In this document: in pieces, positions 13,704 through 26,538 of the stretch
Layout of the letters: each line of letters starts with the position of its first letter
Position numbering within the stretch: the stretch's first letter is position 1
Assembly (NCBI GenBank): GCA_950295325.1
Contig: OX485809.1
Coordinates: 8,058,001-8,122,000 of the forward strand
Reading direction: 5' to 3'
From: Polytrichum commune
Taxonomy: Eukaryota > Streptophyta > Polytrichopsida > Polytrichales > Polytrichaceae
DNA length: 64,000 nucleotides
Position numbers and translations under genes: made by a program
Notes under the pieces: generated by a model
What the model saw: the letters and a program-made list of their open reading frames with translations, nothing else
Told to the model about the DNA's origin: nothing
Database searches by the model: none

Positions 13704-16700
13704 CTACCGCCTAAAAAGCCCAGAGCCCTGTAGCATTTTGTAATAATCAGCAAGGACAGGCGATTTCTTCACTAAATCCCAAATACGAGGAGTAGTCTTA
13801 AGCCAATCTCGTTCTGACATGGGTTTCCCAAAAGATCTGCGCTGCAGAGACAGCATCTGCAAGACAAAACAACAAATATCACCCTTCAAGTTGAAATTGA
13901 AAAGTTGGGAGAATAAAGTAAACTGTTCAGCCCATCCAGCCTCTACTGAATCCTATGATATTCATCTGCAATATGCCCCACCAATATTCCATGTAATTAT
14001 TTAACCTTTCTAATTATTTAACCTTCACAGTTCCAAATAGAAGGCAGGCATGTGACAATTAGATACTCAAGGAAGGATGCTCCCAGACATTGAGAGACAT
14101 CCTAATTTGCATACATTCAGTTCTGCCTTCGCCTTTTACTAAGTAAATTTCCAGATCATAGTCGCATCCAACATTTGAGCCCTGCCTATGTCCAGGTAAG
14201 ACCAATTTGTCAGTGTGACACAAAATTAGGTATAGTTTCAGCAACCTGTCAGGTTACAGTATCACAGGTCCTTGGTCTCTATTAAAGAGATGTGTTCAAA
14301 CAGGAGAAGGACAAAGTATATCAATTGAAGCAGTGGACCTGATTGCGAAGTTGCTGCAGCATCAAGTGGTAGCTCTCATATGTATTTTGAGCAACATCGT
14401 CTGCAACTTTGAGTGGAAGCACAAAGAAATTGACGCCAGTATCTGGCTTATGTGCTTTTCTGAATGAATCTAGTTCACCATTAGTCTCCCCTTTGCCACC
14501 AGGAACTGATATTGGCACCTGTGGGATGCCTTTTAAATGGCAACCCATCTTATGCCATTCACTAGGAGGTGGGAACTGTGGAACAGTATAGCTTATCACT
14601 GAGTTCCTGTTGAATGCAGGATTTGGAAAATACAGGGAGAGGGCCCTTTCCAGGTGCTTAATTTCAATGTAGCTGAGATCCTGTAGCCTGAAGCACCAAA
14701 ACCACAAAGTTTAGTAGATTATAGCACATGCACAGATTCTTTTCAATGCACACCCAATAAAAGTTATGACAAATTACTGTTCTGTAAAGCCTTATAGCAT
14801 CAACATTGCTCAGAACATTAGAGACAGAGAGAGGACGCTGACATGAATGAGGGACGCTTCACCTTGATCACAGCCGCAAACTCATGAACAAGAAAACTAA
14901 AACCTTGAAGACCTTGAATATTCTGTTTGTATCTACTTCATCGCGAACTAGAGGGGAGGAACAAACTTGGTGTGAACAAAAACTGCATCTGCAAAGTGCT
15001 CAAGCTGCTCATCCAGTGCACTGTCATTATTCTCTTTGTCTCCACTGCTGTCAGCAAGTGTCCGCTGGATTAGACTTGCTGGATCTGGAATCCCTTGCTT
15101 CAGCATTTCAATCTGCCAAAAGAATTTGGATTAGCCCCCAATATGAATCTGCAATAAGAAGATGGTGCACAGGCATGTCACAAAAAGCTGTAGTTGTTCA
15201 GCTGACAGGATTGACTACAGACCCTTTGTATCCATCCAGACTAGGTGACCCTGTTTTAAAGACACACCCATCATGGTACACGGGGTTTTCTACTATCATC
15301 ATAAAGCAAGAGAAAAACATCCAGAAGGGAGACACATCAACCAATTTTCCCTCTTTTATGAACACTGAATGATGATGCGACTATCAAAAGACATAGTACT
15401 TACAGTTCTCATGTAACGCCACATGCTGATGTCATCGATTCCTTCAGTAACCAGGAGAACAACATGGCACACTGAAAACAAAAACATGCCAAGCTAATGG
15501 TGCCCCTTGCAAAAACCCAAAAACCGACAGTAAGATTAGTCCACTCTTCTCCAAGACAGGAATACACCCATGTATATAACTTAGACAGCCTCTTCATCAC
15601 TACCTAGCAAATGTAGGAAAGTGCTTGATTCAAGTAGACACCAGTTAATAGAATGATAAGTATACCTGTAACCCCATAATTTCATGGGCCAGTTCTGCAG
15701 TCATTGTCTCACCTCCCATGACTGAAATAGCTGATCCATCAGGGCGCATAAGATCAACAAGAACTGAAGAACTAAAAAGTGGCTGCACAAGCCCAGAAAG
15801 TAATAAAGCACAGGAATCAAACATCCTTCTTAACAGAAACCACTTTTCAATTCAGTATTGTGGAATGTCACTGCAACCTCAGGTGCACCACTGCGTGCTA
15901 TAATTTGTTTACATAACAGGGCAGCTGTTACTGATAAGAGAAGCTGATGCCATCACAGAACTACCTTAATGTGATGAAAAAGGGTTTTACAGGCTGAAAG
16001 AGACCCACATTTATTGCTACACGATTCCATCCCATAAAACAGTGAATCTAAGCATAAGTTACGCATGAGCAATTACCACACCCCTGGCTAAGCATACAAC
16101 AATTCTAAATTCCCACAAAATCGGTAGAGGTCAAGATTATTAATACACACCTGTGTGTCAACCAATATGATGCGCTCCGCACACATTCGAAGCTCAATGC
16201 CTACAGAGCAGTGTTTTGCCAAAGCCCGTATTTCCTCAGTTTGAGTGCCGAAAGGTGGCAGTACACCTTCAATTCAATCACATTGACAAGCATTGTTTAG
16301 TTACACATACAAAAAGAATGCAATACAGCATCTTCCGTATGTCTCCCCGACTGTGCAGGTCACAAGTTTAATTTCTGATAAGTGACATCCCGTAAAGAAG
16401 AAGCCAATCACACTACTAACCTTGAGTGCCTGGCTCAAAGCCATAAATCTCATTTAAAATCGTGGACTTCCCTGAACCCGAAGGTCCAAGAACGCCAACC
16501 ACCATAAACTCCTGATTGTCTGCAGACATAAGCTGCAACTCAAAATAAGAGATACGGGTGACCAAGTAAGAAAATGGAGACAGTGAGGATAAAAGAAAAT
16601 GATTTGCAAAGATAAACTTGTCCTCATGTAAATTTTTGCAGGAGAACAAAACATTTAGAAGAGGAGAAACCTCATGGCTACCAGAAAAAGTGAATACATA

Positions 16701-17867
16701 TATCCACCGATGCCCGTGCAGCTCAAAGGATAATGTAATCAAGAATGGAGAAAATACATACTCTACTTATATTCCTCCTCAACCTGAGAACTGATAAAAC
16801 AGATTCTTCTTCCCTATCCTCAAAATTTTTACCCCTCCTAATGCCAGAATAGTGTTCGGATGGGTGGCCTTCCTGAGACTTTGATTTCTGGTGCACCCTC
16901 CAACCTATGGTCCACCAAATCATATTGGGGGTATCCAAGTGAACCATATATTTTCAAATAGATTAAAGGTGCATACCAACTCATCCACGCCTTAAACAAA
17001 GTGCTTACCTTCCAAGGAGGTCTATTTCGGGATTACATATAGTCTTGGACCAACTCAATCAAAGATGAAGCGACACCATAATTCACGCCAGTGGCAAAAT
17101 CTGGGTCATTACCTTCTCTTATGATTATGTGACCATAAATTCAAATTACAAAAAACTCTTCCAGGAAATTACGGTTCTTACCACTTATGTCACCTTCCTA
17201 ACACTTAATTTCCGGTGCCCGTACCACCTATGGTCCACCCATTCATGGTGGGGGTATCCGGTGATCCCCGTTATATTCCACTAACCATGTGGAAAACCTA
17301 AGCCCTTGGGAGAGTTAGCTGCAGGCCAGCTTGTCTGCGCTTGCCTGCATGTTCAAGGTGTTCACTTTTGAAAGGAGGCACTAGTCTTCCAGGACCCTCT
17401 AATTCTCATGATGCCGAAACAGGTTGTTTCGCGATTACATATAGGTTTAGACCGACTAAGTCTCCCAGGGCCCTGCAATTCTCTTGATGATCGTTTCGAG
17501 ATTTCAGGATTACATATAGGTTTAGATCGACTCGAAGATGAAGTTACACCATAAATCACGACGGTGCCAACATTGGAATAATCGCTTATTCTTCTTCTTC
17601 TTCTGATTATGTGACAAGAAATTCAAACGAAATAGACAAGCTTACAGGAAGATAGCGGTCTGGATTCAATTCCCAGTGCTCGGACAGCATGTTCAGAGAT
17701 CCTTGAGGCATCCGCGACCTCGAAAAATTATCATCATCACGATCTCGCATCAGCTTTATGCCTGTCTGCGCCGTGCCCCCTGATGTCGGTCCCTCAGTTC
17801 GAGCCATCGCAGGCTTGGCAAGCAGAATCTTAGGGCTTGGCCCCGCACTTCCCGACGAGGTCGCCAT
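13704..17867 (-). CDS. SMG9: SMG9-like nonsense-mediated mRNA decay factor, complete
   Basis: Eight exons, read leftward, close in phase: 17867-17646, 16532-16421, 16266-16151, 15782-15666, 15493-15404, 15112-14967, 14687-14339 and 13856-13704 (1305 bp, 434 aa). The chosen ATG opens a Pro/Ser-rich disordered tail (PSPKILLAKPAM), usual for plant SMG9. A P-loop follows, GPSGSGKST at residues 90-98, with ILVDTQ ending at residue 150 as the Walker-B-like strand. Later family stretches are LMRPDGS, AELAHEIM, HVVLLVTEGIDDISMWRYMR and the C-terminal MSERDWL..WDLVKKSPVL. SMG9 pairs with SMG8 and controls the SMG1 kinase that phosphorylates UPF1 (family knowledge). Exon 6 uses an unusual GTTTGT donor, and exon 3 follows an AAG acceptor; the joined reading is otherwise unbroken. 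Confidence 0.9.
16780..17600. repeat. Dispersed repeat blocks in SMG9 intron 1
   Basis: Two related segments sit in this intron. Each contains CCTATGGTCCACC and GGGGGTATCC, and a block with GATTACATATAG..TTAGACCGACT and GATGAAG..ACACCATAA. The block with GATTACATATAG occurs three times. Related words (ATTACATATAGATTAG, GAAGCAACACCATAATTCAC) recur in intron 2 of the hydrolase gene near 49745 and 50160. Confidence 0.5.
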
Positions 17868-17962
17868 CGCCTCAAAACCTCACACCAAACCTCTGAAATT
17901 CCAACTATCTTAAACTTAAAGCTCAAACGCAGATTGCGAAACTCGCACACACAATCATCGCA

Positions 17963-18196
17963 TTAGGGTTTCAAAGCTCGCTCGACCATCTTCTGTGTGC
18001 TTCCGCACGTCACCCTCCTCCACTTGAAGCTTCATAATTGATGATCGAGGGCATTATTCACAGTCGACCATGCCATCTAAGAAATGCAACGCTTAAAATT
18101 GTCGATGTAAAATGCTGGCGATGGCCGCGTAGAGTTTGTCTGTCTGTGAATTGATTCTTCGATGGAATTCGGTAAAATCGGGTTTTGCTAGGGTTT
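17963..18196 (-). promoter_or_regulatory. Two telo-box motifs upstream of SMG9
   Basis: Read on the gene's strand, AAACCCTAA lies at 17971-17963 and AAACCCTA at 18196-18189, about 100 and 320 bp before the ATG at 17867. Telo-boxes are common near the starts of plant housekeeping and translation-related genes. No TATA box was clear, so function is inferred from motif and position only. Confidence 0.45.
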
Positions 18197-18280
18197 TACT
18201 ATGTGCTCGCAAACCTTTATTAGGTATGTCCTTAGTTAGTTTGAACCTACATTCCTAGATATTGGATAATTTTTTAATAA

Positions 18281-18640
18281 TGTAGATGTGCCTAATTCGG
18301 ATTGTGATCCTAAACGGACACCCTACTGCGTGTATATTTGGTGGGGATCTAAGAACGGACACCAACCATGCATGTGTTGAAAAGAGATTGGACTACATGC
18401 TCAAAATTTGTTAACCGTTCTAGACGCAATAGTCAACATAATCAGGGTGATCTATATGATCATTCAATAATCTTCGCTCTAACAATGAAGAAGATATGTA
18501 TACAACCTCCAGAAATTATGAGGAAATTGGCTACAAACACGATATGGATTTGCTAATCGTCTTACATTAATTGCGTGTTACGTATCTTGCCAGAAGTGGG
18601 TGCAAAGAGAATGGTGTCCATTTAAGACCCACTTATCTTT
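18281..18640 (+). mobile_element. MITE family A, copy 4 (near full length)
   Basis: Runs from ATGTAGATGTGCCTAATTCG to CATTTAAGACCCACTTATC. In order it carries GGATCTAAGAACGGACACC, AAGAGATTGGACTACATGC, AGTCAACATAATCAGGGTG, GGATTTGCTAATCGTC and AGAAGTGGGTGCAAAGAGA. Its ~360-bp length agrees with copies at 49341 and 54081. Confidence 0.65.
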
Positions 18641-19017
18641 TAGTGTTTCTTTGCATGTGAAGCAAACAACTTTGGCATTAACTATAACTATTTTGTTGTT
18701 TCAACAAATCTAAGGGTGGGTTTAGGTAACACTTGAAGGGTCCAAGACCAAGGAGGCTATGGCATCCATCGTTGCAACTCCCATTGCCGAAACTCTCCTC
18801 GAAAACTTCGTCGAGGAGGAGGCTAACCCTAACCCTAACCCTCTGGGGCGACGTGGCCGCCTCAGAGGGTGGTATTTCGGGAAAGGCCTATAGGCCTTCC
18901 TCCTCGAAGAAACCCGAGGAGTTTAGGTGCACCATGGTATGAATCCAAGGCATGAAAAAAAAGTGAATTGGTGCTAATGTTAGTATCATAAGAGTTATCC
19001 ATTAACTCAACCGGAGT

Positions 19018-19142
19018 TTTAGGACCACTTCACACACGAGCCAAGGGCCATGACCATGGAATGGTGAGGGCCTTTGACTATCATCCAAAGGCCGTACCAT
19101 GGGTGTTGGGCTACCCATTGTGTGTGAGGACGGGTCCTAAAA
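19018..19142. mobile_element. Family-B MITE (GGACCACTTCACACAC ends)
   Basis: Inverted ends TTTTAGGACC and GGTCCTAAAA bracket CACTTCACACACGAGCC on the left and TGTGTGTGAGGACG on the right, with AGGGCCATGACCATGG inside. It is related to the copy at 60662-60849 and encodes nothing. Confidence 0.55.
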
Positions 19143-19466
19143 CATAGTGTGAAGTGAGAATGGACCATGTTGAGGGACCGTTGCATATTTTATTAGTGGA
19201 AAAAGAGGGGCAGCCCTACTACACTAGCTACATATCCTCATTCTTCTTTTTTTCACTTTCTTTTTGAGTTTTACATCGGTGAGGAAAGAAAAGAAAGCAT
19301 GGTGGATCATATTGAGAGAAGAGGGAGGATTTTCTTCTTTTTTTGAGACAGAAGGCCGACAGGCCAACGCCAAAGCACAGGAGGCAGTTGACCACTTGGC
19401 AAGTTTTCCGTCAAGTAGAGAGGAGATTTCACAGTCGGGATTCGAAGAGGGAGGATTCTTGTTGCA

Positions 19467-20644
19467 TTGGCGTTATATTGGTGTTTGCACATGATTGTGC
19501 AACATGTGTTTGATATGCAAGCATTGGCACTAAATGGAGAATGGGAAAATGCCATGATTTTGAACATTTGCTTTGAGGGTATGAAGATGAGCGATCGTAG
19601 TGTGTGGGCTTTTGAAATAAATGTAGGGTTCACCAATAGGCTATTATTAGAATATTTCACGGAAAAAATGTTCAAACAAAGAACTCGTGTATGTCACAAC
19701 ACATTCAAGTTTCTTTGTGAGAGATTAGATCCGTATTTGCAGAGAAAGAATACATGTATGAGAGAGACAATTTCAGTTGAGAGTAGAATTGCAATGTCAT
19801 TACAAAGGCTTGGGACTAGAAATACTTTGTCTATTGTAGGAGAGGTATATGGGGTGGCTGAAAGTACAATTTCAGAGATAGTTAGGAATTTTTGTAGATC
19901 GGTAAGAATGCATTTGTAAGGGACTTTTATACAATTTTCAAATCCAGCTCGGTTTAGGGTTTTAGCTCAAGAATTTGAGGCCCTTCATGGAATTCCTCAC
20001 ATTATAAGAGCAATCGATGGATCTCACATTCCGATCCTTGCACCTGTAGTTGAAGGAGAGGATTATTATTGTAGAAAATCATTTCATTCGGCTTTATTAC
20101 AAGGTATAGTAGATACAAAATGTATTTTTTGGGATTACAAATTCGGATGGGCAGGAAGTATGTACGATTGGACATTGTTTCAATTGACAAAAGTTGGAAG
20201 AGATTGCATCAAAGGCAAATTCTTACCTTATAAGTTGGTTGGAGATTGCGCATATCAAGTGCGGCCATGGATTTACAACCCATTCAAAGGGTGTGCAAAA
20301 TGTTTAGAAGGTTACAAAACAAATTAAAATTTCATTCAAAGTTCTACCCGTATGTGTGTCGACTTGCTTTCGGAATTTTGAAAGGCAGATGATGCATTAT
20401 TATGAGAAGAGCAAACATACCATTACGGCATGTGGCTGATTTAGTTGCTACATGTATTGTACTACATAATATGTGTACAATCGGAAAGGACAAATTTAAT
20501 ATAAAATGGATAGAAGAAGCAGAAATAGATCTGAATAGACGTATAGATAGTAGATTATTAAAAAAAAGACAAGAAATAAGGGTTGAATTAGCAGCAATAG
20601 GTGAGATCAGAAATATTAGTATTACAAAAATAATACAGGAATAA
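19467..20644 (+). pseudogene. PIF/Harbinger (HARBI1-like) transposase, dead
   Basis: The reading from about 19580 gives the HARBI1 pattern: FLCERLDPYLQRKNT, SVESRIAMSLQRL, VYGVAESTISEIV, then AIDGSHIPI (first catalytic Asp) and LVGDCAYQ (second Asp). The C-terminus is GILKGR followed by RRANIPLRHVADLVATCIVL and HNMC. Breaks are an in-frame TAA at 19917-19919, a frame change near 20290 that hides the catalytic Glu region, and a TGA after GILKGR where the family has Trp. The N-terminal DNA-binding part and the element ends were not identified. The protein would cut and paste its own element; it cannot be made from this copy. Confidence 0.8.
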
Positions 20645-20695
20645 TAAAAGAAGTTAACAAAGACACTAAAAATTTCTTGATAAAAGAAAATGAAA

Positions 20696-20945
20696 GGAGA
20701 ATTAACATATACAAGCGTACATTAAAACTTATTCATCCAACATTAAAACTTGGCCCCTAAAAGTTTGTTACTTTCATCTCAAGTGTTTTTTTAGTAGATG
20801 AAATGATGGTTTTGAAAGGTGGTTCCAGTGTCAAATGCACTACGATAAACTGCAGGCTACATATTATATCAGGGCTGCTAGTTGGATGAATGAGGGGCAC
20901 CCTGCCAAAAACATAATTCCCTTTCTTTAGGTGTGAGGAGGCACT
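20696..20945. mobile_element. MITE family C, copy 1
   Basis: Starts GGAGAATTAACATATACAAG with ATTCATCCAACATTAAAACT and ends with TTGGATGAATGAGGGGCACC. The inverted ATCCAAC/GGATGAATGAG words and the CATATACAAGCG word link it to 23020, 56075, 60140 and 60349. Ends are approximate. Confidence 0.45.
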
Positions 20946-23900
20946 CAATGAACCCCTAAATGTTATGCCAAAGGGAATGTGGTACTCTTGCAAGATCTAG
21001 TATTACCATGTTGTAAAGCATCTTATATTTTCTACAAAGTTGGTGAAAGATGTTTACTAGTCTTTGTGAAAATGGTTCCAATATGAACATGAAACCATGA
21101 ACTCCGTCATTTCATAAATAAGGTATATTCAACTCCCATATACATATGAAAAATCACATTTTAACCCCATGGAAAAAAATTGTCGGATTCTATCCAAGTC
21201 ATTTGCAAACCTATGTAATTGTCATTCCATGAATATCTTCAAAGCAAGTGTCATGTGCATGTTGGAGACATGAGAAAAATCTTTTTTTAATGTACAATAA
21301 GATGTCCAACGACGATCAAAATATATAAAGTTTGAAGATTTTATTTTCTTGTTATCACATACTTCATTACATTTCTCAATTCCTTGGCTGCGTTCTGTGG
21401 GACTAGGTATCGGGCAAGCATAATTTTCTTTAATTTCAGGATTCTCTATTTATGGATGGTTTTTGACAAGAAGCTATAATGTGTTAAAACTTTTTGCTTG
21501 TAACCTCTTTCTTTGAAAAGAGAACATCATCTAATTCCTTAATAATGTTATGTTCATGATATCACCATGGGACCACTTCCGTGTCCAAGACAACATCGTT
21601 TAGAACCCAACAAACATGGTAGCAACCTTCTTGCAAGTTTCCTTTATGATGTATAGTGGTGCATTTAATCATCTATCAACCACTTATGGGCCTCTAATCA
21701 CACATTAAGCATCTTGTAATTCAAGAACCACACTAAATATGATATTTAGTGTTTGATTATATTTAGTGTTGTTACCACCCTATCCTACTCATCATTGATT
21801 TCCAATTCTTTAATAATTATTGTTAGACATAAATGCGCCGCCACCTTCCCTAATACCACCTCCTTTCTCCTTTTATCATTGTTAATTTTTTCTCATATCC
21901 TTACCAACACTAAATTCGTGCATGTAACTTCCACAAATTGCCACAGTTGATTTTTAGTGTTTGAGTTTACATTTAGTGCTACTTACTTTCATAGGGTTAG
22001 TGATATTTAGTATATGCGTTCATATTTAGAATATCAAACACTAAATATCATATTTAGTGCACTGATTTGGGTGGTAAATTTCATGTAACCACGCACTACA
22101 AGGAGGTAGGGGTACTTTGACATGGGCCCCATGACAATACAAAAAATTGTGTCAAAGCTAACATGGATGAATAGTGTGTAGTGATTTTTCTTCCCTATAT
22201 GGCAATTGTGTCACTTCTCTGGATTCTATCCAAGGTTTGTGTGGAATTTCTTATATTTTTGGTTACTCGATAGATCTAGATATTATGTATACCCATTAGG
22301 TATAGAATACACCCAAGTTTAGTCTTCAAATATAGATTCCATGTATATTATTGAATGCACATAGAGGAGTATTCTCTCTTAGATTAGTTCATATATCTTT
22401 TGGCAATGATTATGATGAGTTTGAGAGCTTATGCATGAAGTCGCCCAGTTTTTTCCATGCTTACACTATCATACTCAAAGAGTGGTGTCATGCTATCAAA
22501 ATCCAAGTAGTCCTATTAAGATGGGTAAGAAATTGGCTTACCAAGTTTGCCTAATCTCGAATGTGTTTTATAATTCACTAGATTTTTCAGCGTGGGCAAG
22601 CTAGTTTTGCATACGCCAATCCGGGCTCAGGATTGTAAGTTCATACGTCATTGTAGATCTTAGAGTAAACCAGAAGGTTTTGGAGATGAAAATAAAAGGT
22701 CTGAAAAATTCCACCCAACTTTGAAAATAGGCTTCAACACATGGCGAGCTAACGAGCTCCCAACAGAAAGTTTTCTCAAAGAAGGATCAAACCCATAGTA
22801 ACGTCCCTCTTTGAGGGACTTTACAGATACCTCTAATGCCCCCGATATGTGAAGGCCCCTTTAACTCTCTACAATATGGGCTTGATAATGTTATGGTTTT
22901 TAGACTAGCTTCATGAATAACATATTCAAAATAAAGGGCACACATTTTTGTGCATAGTCAAGTGACAAACTCTTGTTAGTCAGACACTTCATTTTTGTCT
23001 ATCTTCATACATGAAGCCTTTAGGAGAGAGGGGATTATTGTATACGAGCGTACATCTCAACCATCCATCACAAAAACTTGGACCCCTAGATATGTGTTGC
23101 CAATTCATATCACATGACTTCGAATGGACTAATTCAAGATCTCAAAGCTAGTCCCGGTGTCAAACCAACCAAAAAAAAAAGAGTCTCAAATACATAATAT
23201 TTCAAGAATTTTGTATTCAAATGGTACCGCCTTGAAGATGACAACTTCTTGTAACAATACATAGGAAACAAAGTGCTTTAATGTAGCCATAGGGAGCACC
23301 ACATCATCTGTTTGGACACTACAAAAATTACACGAGGATTGGCCCTCTCATATACCTAATCTAGAGCACGGACCAACCACTAACCCCTAAAGGACCGGGG
23401 GTGTTTTAGCTTAGGTCATGTTTTCTTGATTAGCTCTTGTAGCAAGCTCAATTTCTTATTAGTGTGGGGTAATTTTCACGATCGGCACCGTTGAAACTAA
23501 AGAAGACTTACATAGCTTGTTTATGAAAAAAAGATCAACAAGATCGCACAATTTGTAAGAAATTGCCACCGTTGAGAAGATTGATGGAAATTGTTCGGGC
23601 AGGGGGTACTTCATACTTATGCTGGAATCGGATTGCTTAGAAGTGCTCCAAAACATCTGAAATTTTTACCACATGTAAAGAACATTATGACCCTCATGTG
23701 GCATTTTTTTTGGTCAAATTTTGAGGTGTGGAAAAAAAGATATGGGACTCTGAAGTCTCCAAGCAATGAGATTGGGCCCAAAAATTGAAAACTCAAAGAA
23801 TTCGCCAAAAATCCAATCCTTCACCATTTTCTGATCGGAAAAGACCATTGGATCCATCTTGCAAAAATAGCCAAGGTCCTCTGCCCGCAAATTTGGGCTT

Positions 23901-23990
23901 TTTTGGAACAATCTCATCCAATTTGCATTTTTCTACAATCAAAAGCTCCTTGGGGGCCTTACGGTCCTTTAGGGGCTAAGCATGACCGCC
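20946..23990. other. Gene-free stretch
   Basis: No gene was recognised. It contains a family-C fragment near 23020-23200, a cluster of TATTTAGTG words at 21735-22070, and an inverted pair TAGCCCCTAAAGGACC (complement near 23970; partner near 23375) that may be the ends of a further 600-bp element. Short open frames here match nothing I know. Confidence 0.5.
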
Positions 23991-24062
23991 CCATTTTTTT
24001 GTGGTTGTTGCACCATGTGGTGGATGTGGGAGTAAAACTCACAGAGCCCTAGATAGGCTAAA

Positions 24063-25269
24063 GCCCCCTCCCCACCTGGCTTTAGCTAAGAGTGGGTTTT
24101 AGCGCTAAAACCCACCTAAATATCCGGTGCTAGGGTCTAAACTGGGGTTTGGCAACGTTTAGAGGTTGGGGCCTAATACCCGGGGTCCTTTTGTTAGCAA
24201 CCTTCTTGACTCTGTTGCTAAATCTAAGGGGAGGGTCCCTGCGATTGGGTTGTCCAAGCAACCTTCTTAACTGTGCATGCGACCTGAAGGGAGTCGTGGG
24301 TTCCTGCACTGTCGAAGGTTTGTAACGGCTCAAAAAACTGCCATTCAAGGACAAATGGAATTCAAGGGCCAACGGATCTCCGAACCCGGTGTGCAAGAAA
24401 TCGAGAGGCCAACGGAACTGTGAACCCAAATCACCGAAAACAAAGGCACTCCTAATCGTTCTTCAGGGAATTTTGAGTATAAATCACCGAAACCCAGAGC
24501 GGCGACCATCCTTCTGTAGGGATTTCGGGTTCGCAATTCACAGAATTCTTGAGGATTAATCAGAAAGGAAGTTTTAGGGCGTGCAAATTGCTCACAGAGA
24601 GAGGTAAAACCAGGCTGCATCTCCAAAATACTCTGAGAAGTGTAAGAACTACATAATTCCTTAGCACAAAAAAAAGTAACATGAATCAACTCCATATTTG
24701 CACAAACCAAGAAGAAGCTCACTACAAGGCGTGGTTGTTGGTAGATGTTCAGTTTACGAGTCTATCGAGGAAGTGTGTTGGGAGGTGTGAGTTAATTGCC
24801 CATTGGACCAACAGGAGTGGACTTCGAAATGTGCAAGTCTGAGAAACCCATAACTCAAATACTCAACAATTCTCTGATCCGTGTTGCAGAGACTGCCGGC
24901 GCTTTTGGTGATACACTGAGAAATCCGTTGCAGAGACAGTTGGTCGCCTTCGCCATGTTCGGGGAGTGGAACCCTCCCATCTTTATCAACATTACCGGTA
25001 AAGTCCCGATTTGAGGCTCAATAACTAAAACCACACGGTGGCCAATCGGGTGTCGTAGTCTGTGGGCGACTGATGCTATAATGCCTCCACAGTGTTAGCG
25101 GAGGCAGCAAGCTCCGGTATTGAAACTGCAGGCTCGGCAATATTATCCGGTTTTAACGAGCTTGCCAACTCAGCTCGGGCCCTAATACCGGCTCAGGTGG
25201 GGAAGGTCGGTATTAGGGACGAAGTCTTAGCCTAAAACTGCCCTCCCTAAAGTCAAGTGGGGAGGGGGC
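24063..25269. mobile_element. 1.2-kb element with GC-rich terminal inverted repeats
   Basis: The left end GCCCCCTCCCCACCTGGCTT is matched inverted by AAAGTCAAGTGGGGAGGGGG at the right end, about 22 of 26 positions through CTTTAG. The interior is more GC-rich than its surroundings, holds unrecognised open frames on both strands (24130-24722 minus, 24796-25014 plus) and has no transposase. No clear target duplication was found, so superfamily is open. It may carry captured host sequence. Confidence 0.45.
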
Positions 25270-25369
25270 ATAAGTGGAACTAGTGAGAGGTGTAAGTTGT
25301 AGTGAGGACATGGTTTAGCAGGTGGTAGCGGTGCAAGGAAATTTCACCCCCCTAGAAATTTTCCGATTA

Positions 25370-26535
25370 CACTACTAGGAAAGGGGGTCCATTTGCACAC
25401 CACAAGGACAGTAAAATCAACATTTTTTTGCAACCAAGACACATGTCATGAAGGTTGCAGCCACTGTGGACACCGTGTCATCCTGGAACAATCCTATTAT
25501 CTAACACAGACGGGATGTCAGAACCATGTGGTGATTTTAGCAAGTAATTTTTACCGTGGCGGTAAATTATGATTATGGGTAAAGTTAAGATATAATCTAA
25601 TTTAATCATATATATATATATATATAATTAAAAATCATATATGGATGGTTGGTAGGTCCGCACCTTCTAACCCCTCCCAAGTAGGTATAACCTATAACTC
25701 ACCTACAAGAATAGGCTACCTACCACTCACCTAGGTGGCAAGGCCAAGGGTGGCGGCCAAGGGGTTCGCGAACCTTGCACCTTGTGACACTCACACATGT
25801 GCCTTAGCCACTAAGTCATCACATTACACATGATATATATGGAGTGCTTCAAACCTTTCTAGACTAAGGCCACTATTTTCTCTCTACTACCTACTATTTA
25901 TTGTATACAATTTACTGCCTTCCTTTGACTATTTACTGTCTAATATTTTCTATATAATATTAATTTTTAATTTTTAATATTTAATGTTTATAGCCCACTA
26001 TTTGTTGTTTTCTGCCCATTATTTACTATTTACTATCTATTATTATTTACTTTTATAGTATATCATTTACTATTTATTATATATTATAATTATATATTTA
26101 TAAATAATACAGTTAAATTATATTATTTACTATTTATGATATATTGTTATTAATTTAATGTTTATAATATATTATTTACTATTTATTATGAAATATATAG
26201 AGTTTATTATTTACGATCTATTATTACAATGCTTTAATATTGGATGAATGAAAGATACACTTGTATGCGGTAATTACCTCTCTCCTACCTTAATAATTAA
26301 TGACGAAGGTGACTCACATCTAGGTCTAGATCTACCTAGAAGATCTATAAAACTAAATAAAGATAGAACATTCCTTCACGAACCTTTTGCATGACATGAA
26401 AGTGACATAACTCCCACACGTGCAAGAAATATGTCACGGAACTCAAAACTCAAGCGCGGAGCTCAAAACTCCAACATGAAAGTTTTTCATGGGCTCATGG
26501 GCCACATGTCAAAGTAGACCATTTTCCTTGTAGTG
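25370..26535. mobile_element. Non-autonomous CACTA element
   Basis: Begins CACTACTAGGAAAG and ends CTTTTC-like inverted as CATTTTCCTTGTAGTG, the CACTA..TAGTG signature. The 3-bp duplication TTA flanks it at 25367-25369 and 26536-26538, as expected for the superfamily. The inside is very AT-rich (repeated TATTATTTACTATTTAT words at 25870-26240, (AT)n at 25607-25626) and has no transposase. Outside, a ~65-bp unit beginning GGTGCAAGGAAATTTCAC is present in tandem, and the element interrupts its first copy. Confidence 0.75.
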
Positions 26536-26538
26536 TTA

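Noticed and set aside
18824-18841. CCCTAA repeated three times, resembling telomere sequence
   Set aside because: Only three units and of the 6-bp type, not the plant 7-bp TTTAGGG array. It does not extend and is most likely chance or a short relic.
22094-22182. Short CACTACAAGG..TAGTG segment
   Set aside because: It has CACTA-like termini only 89 bp apart but no matching 3-bp duplication (ACG versus ATT), so it is not called as an element.
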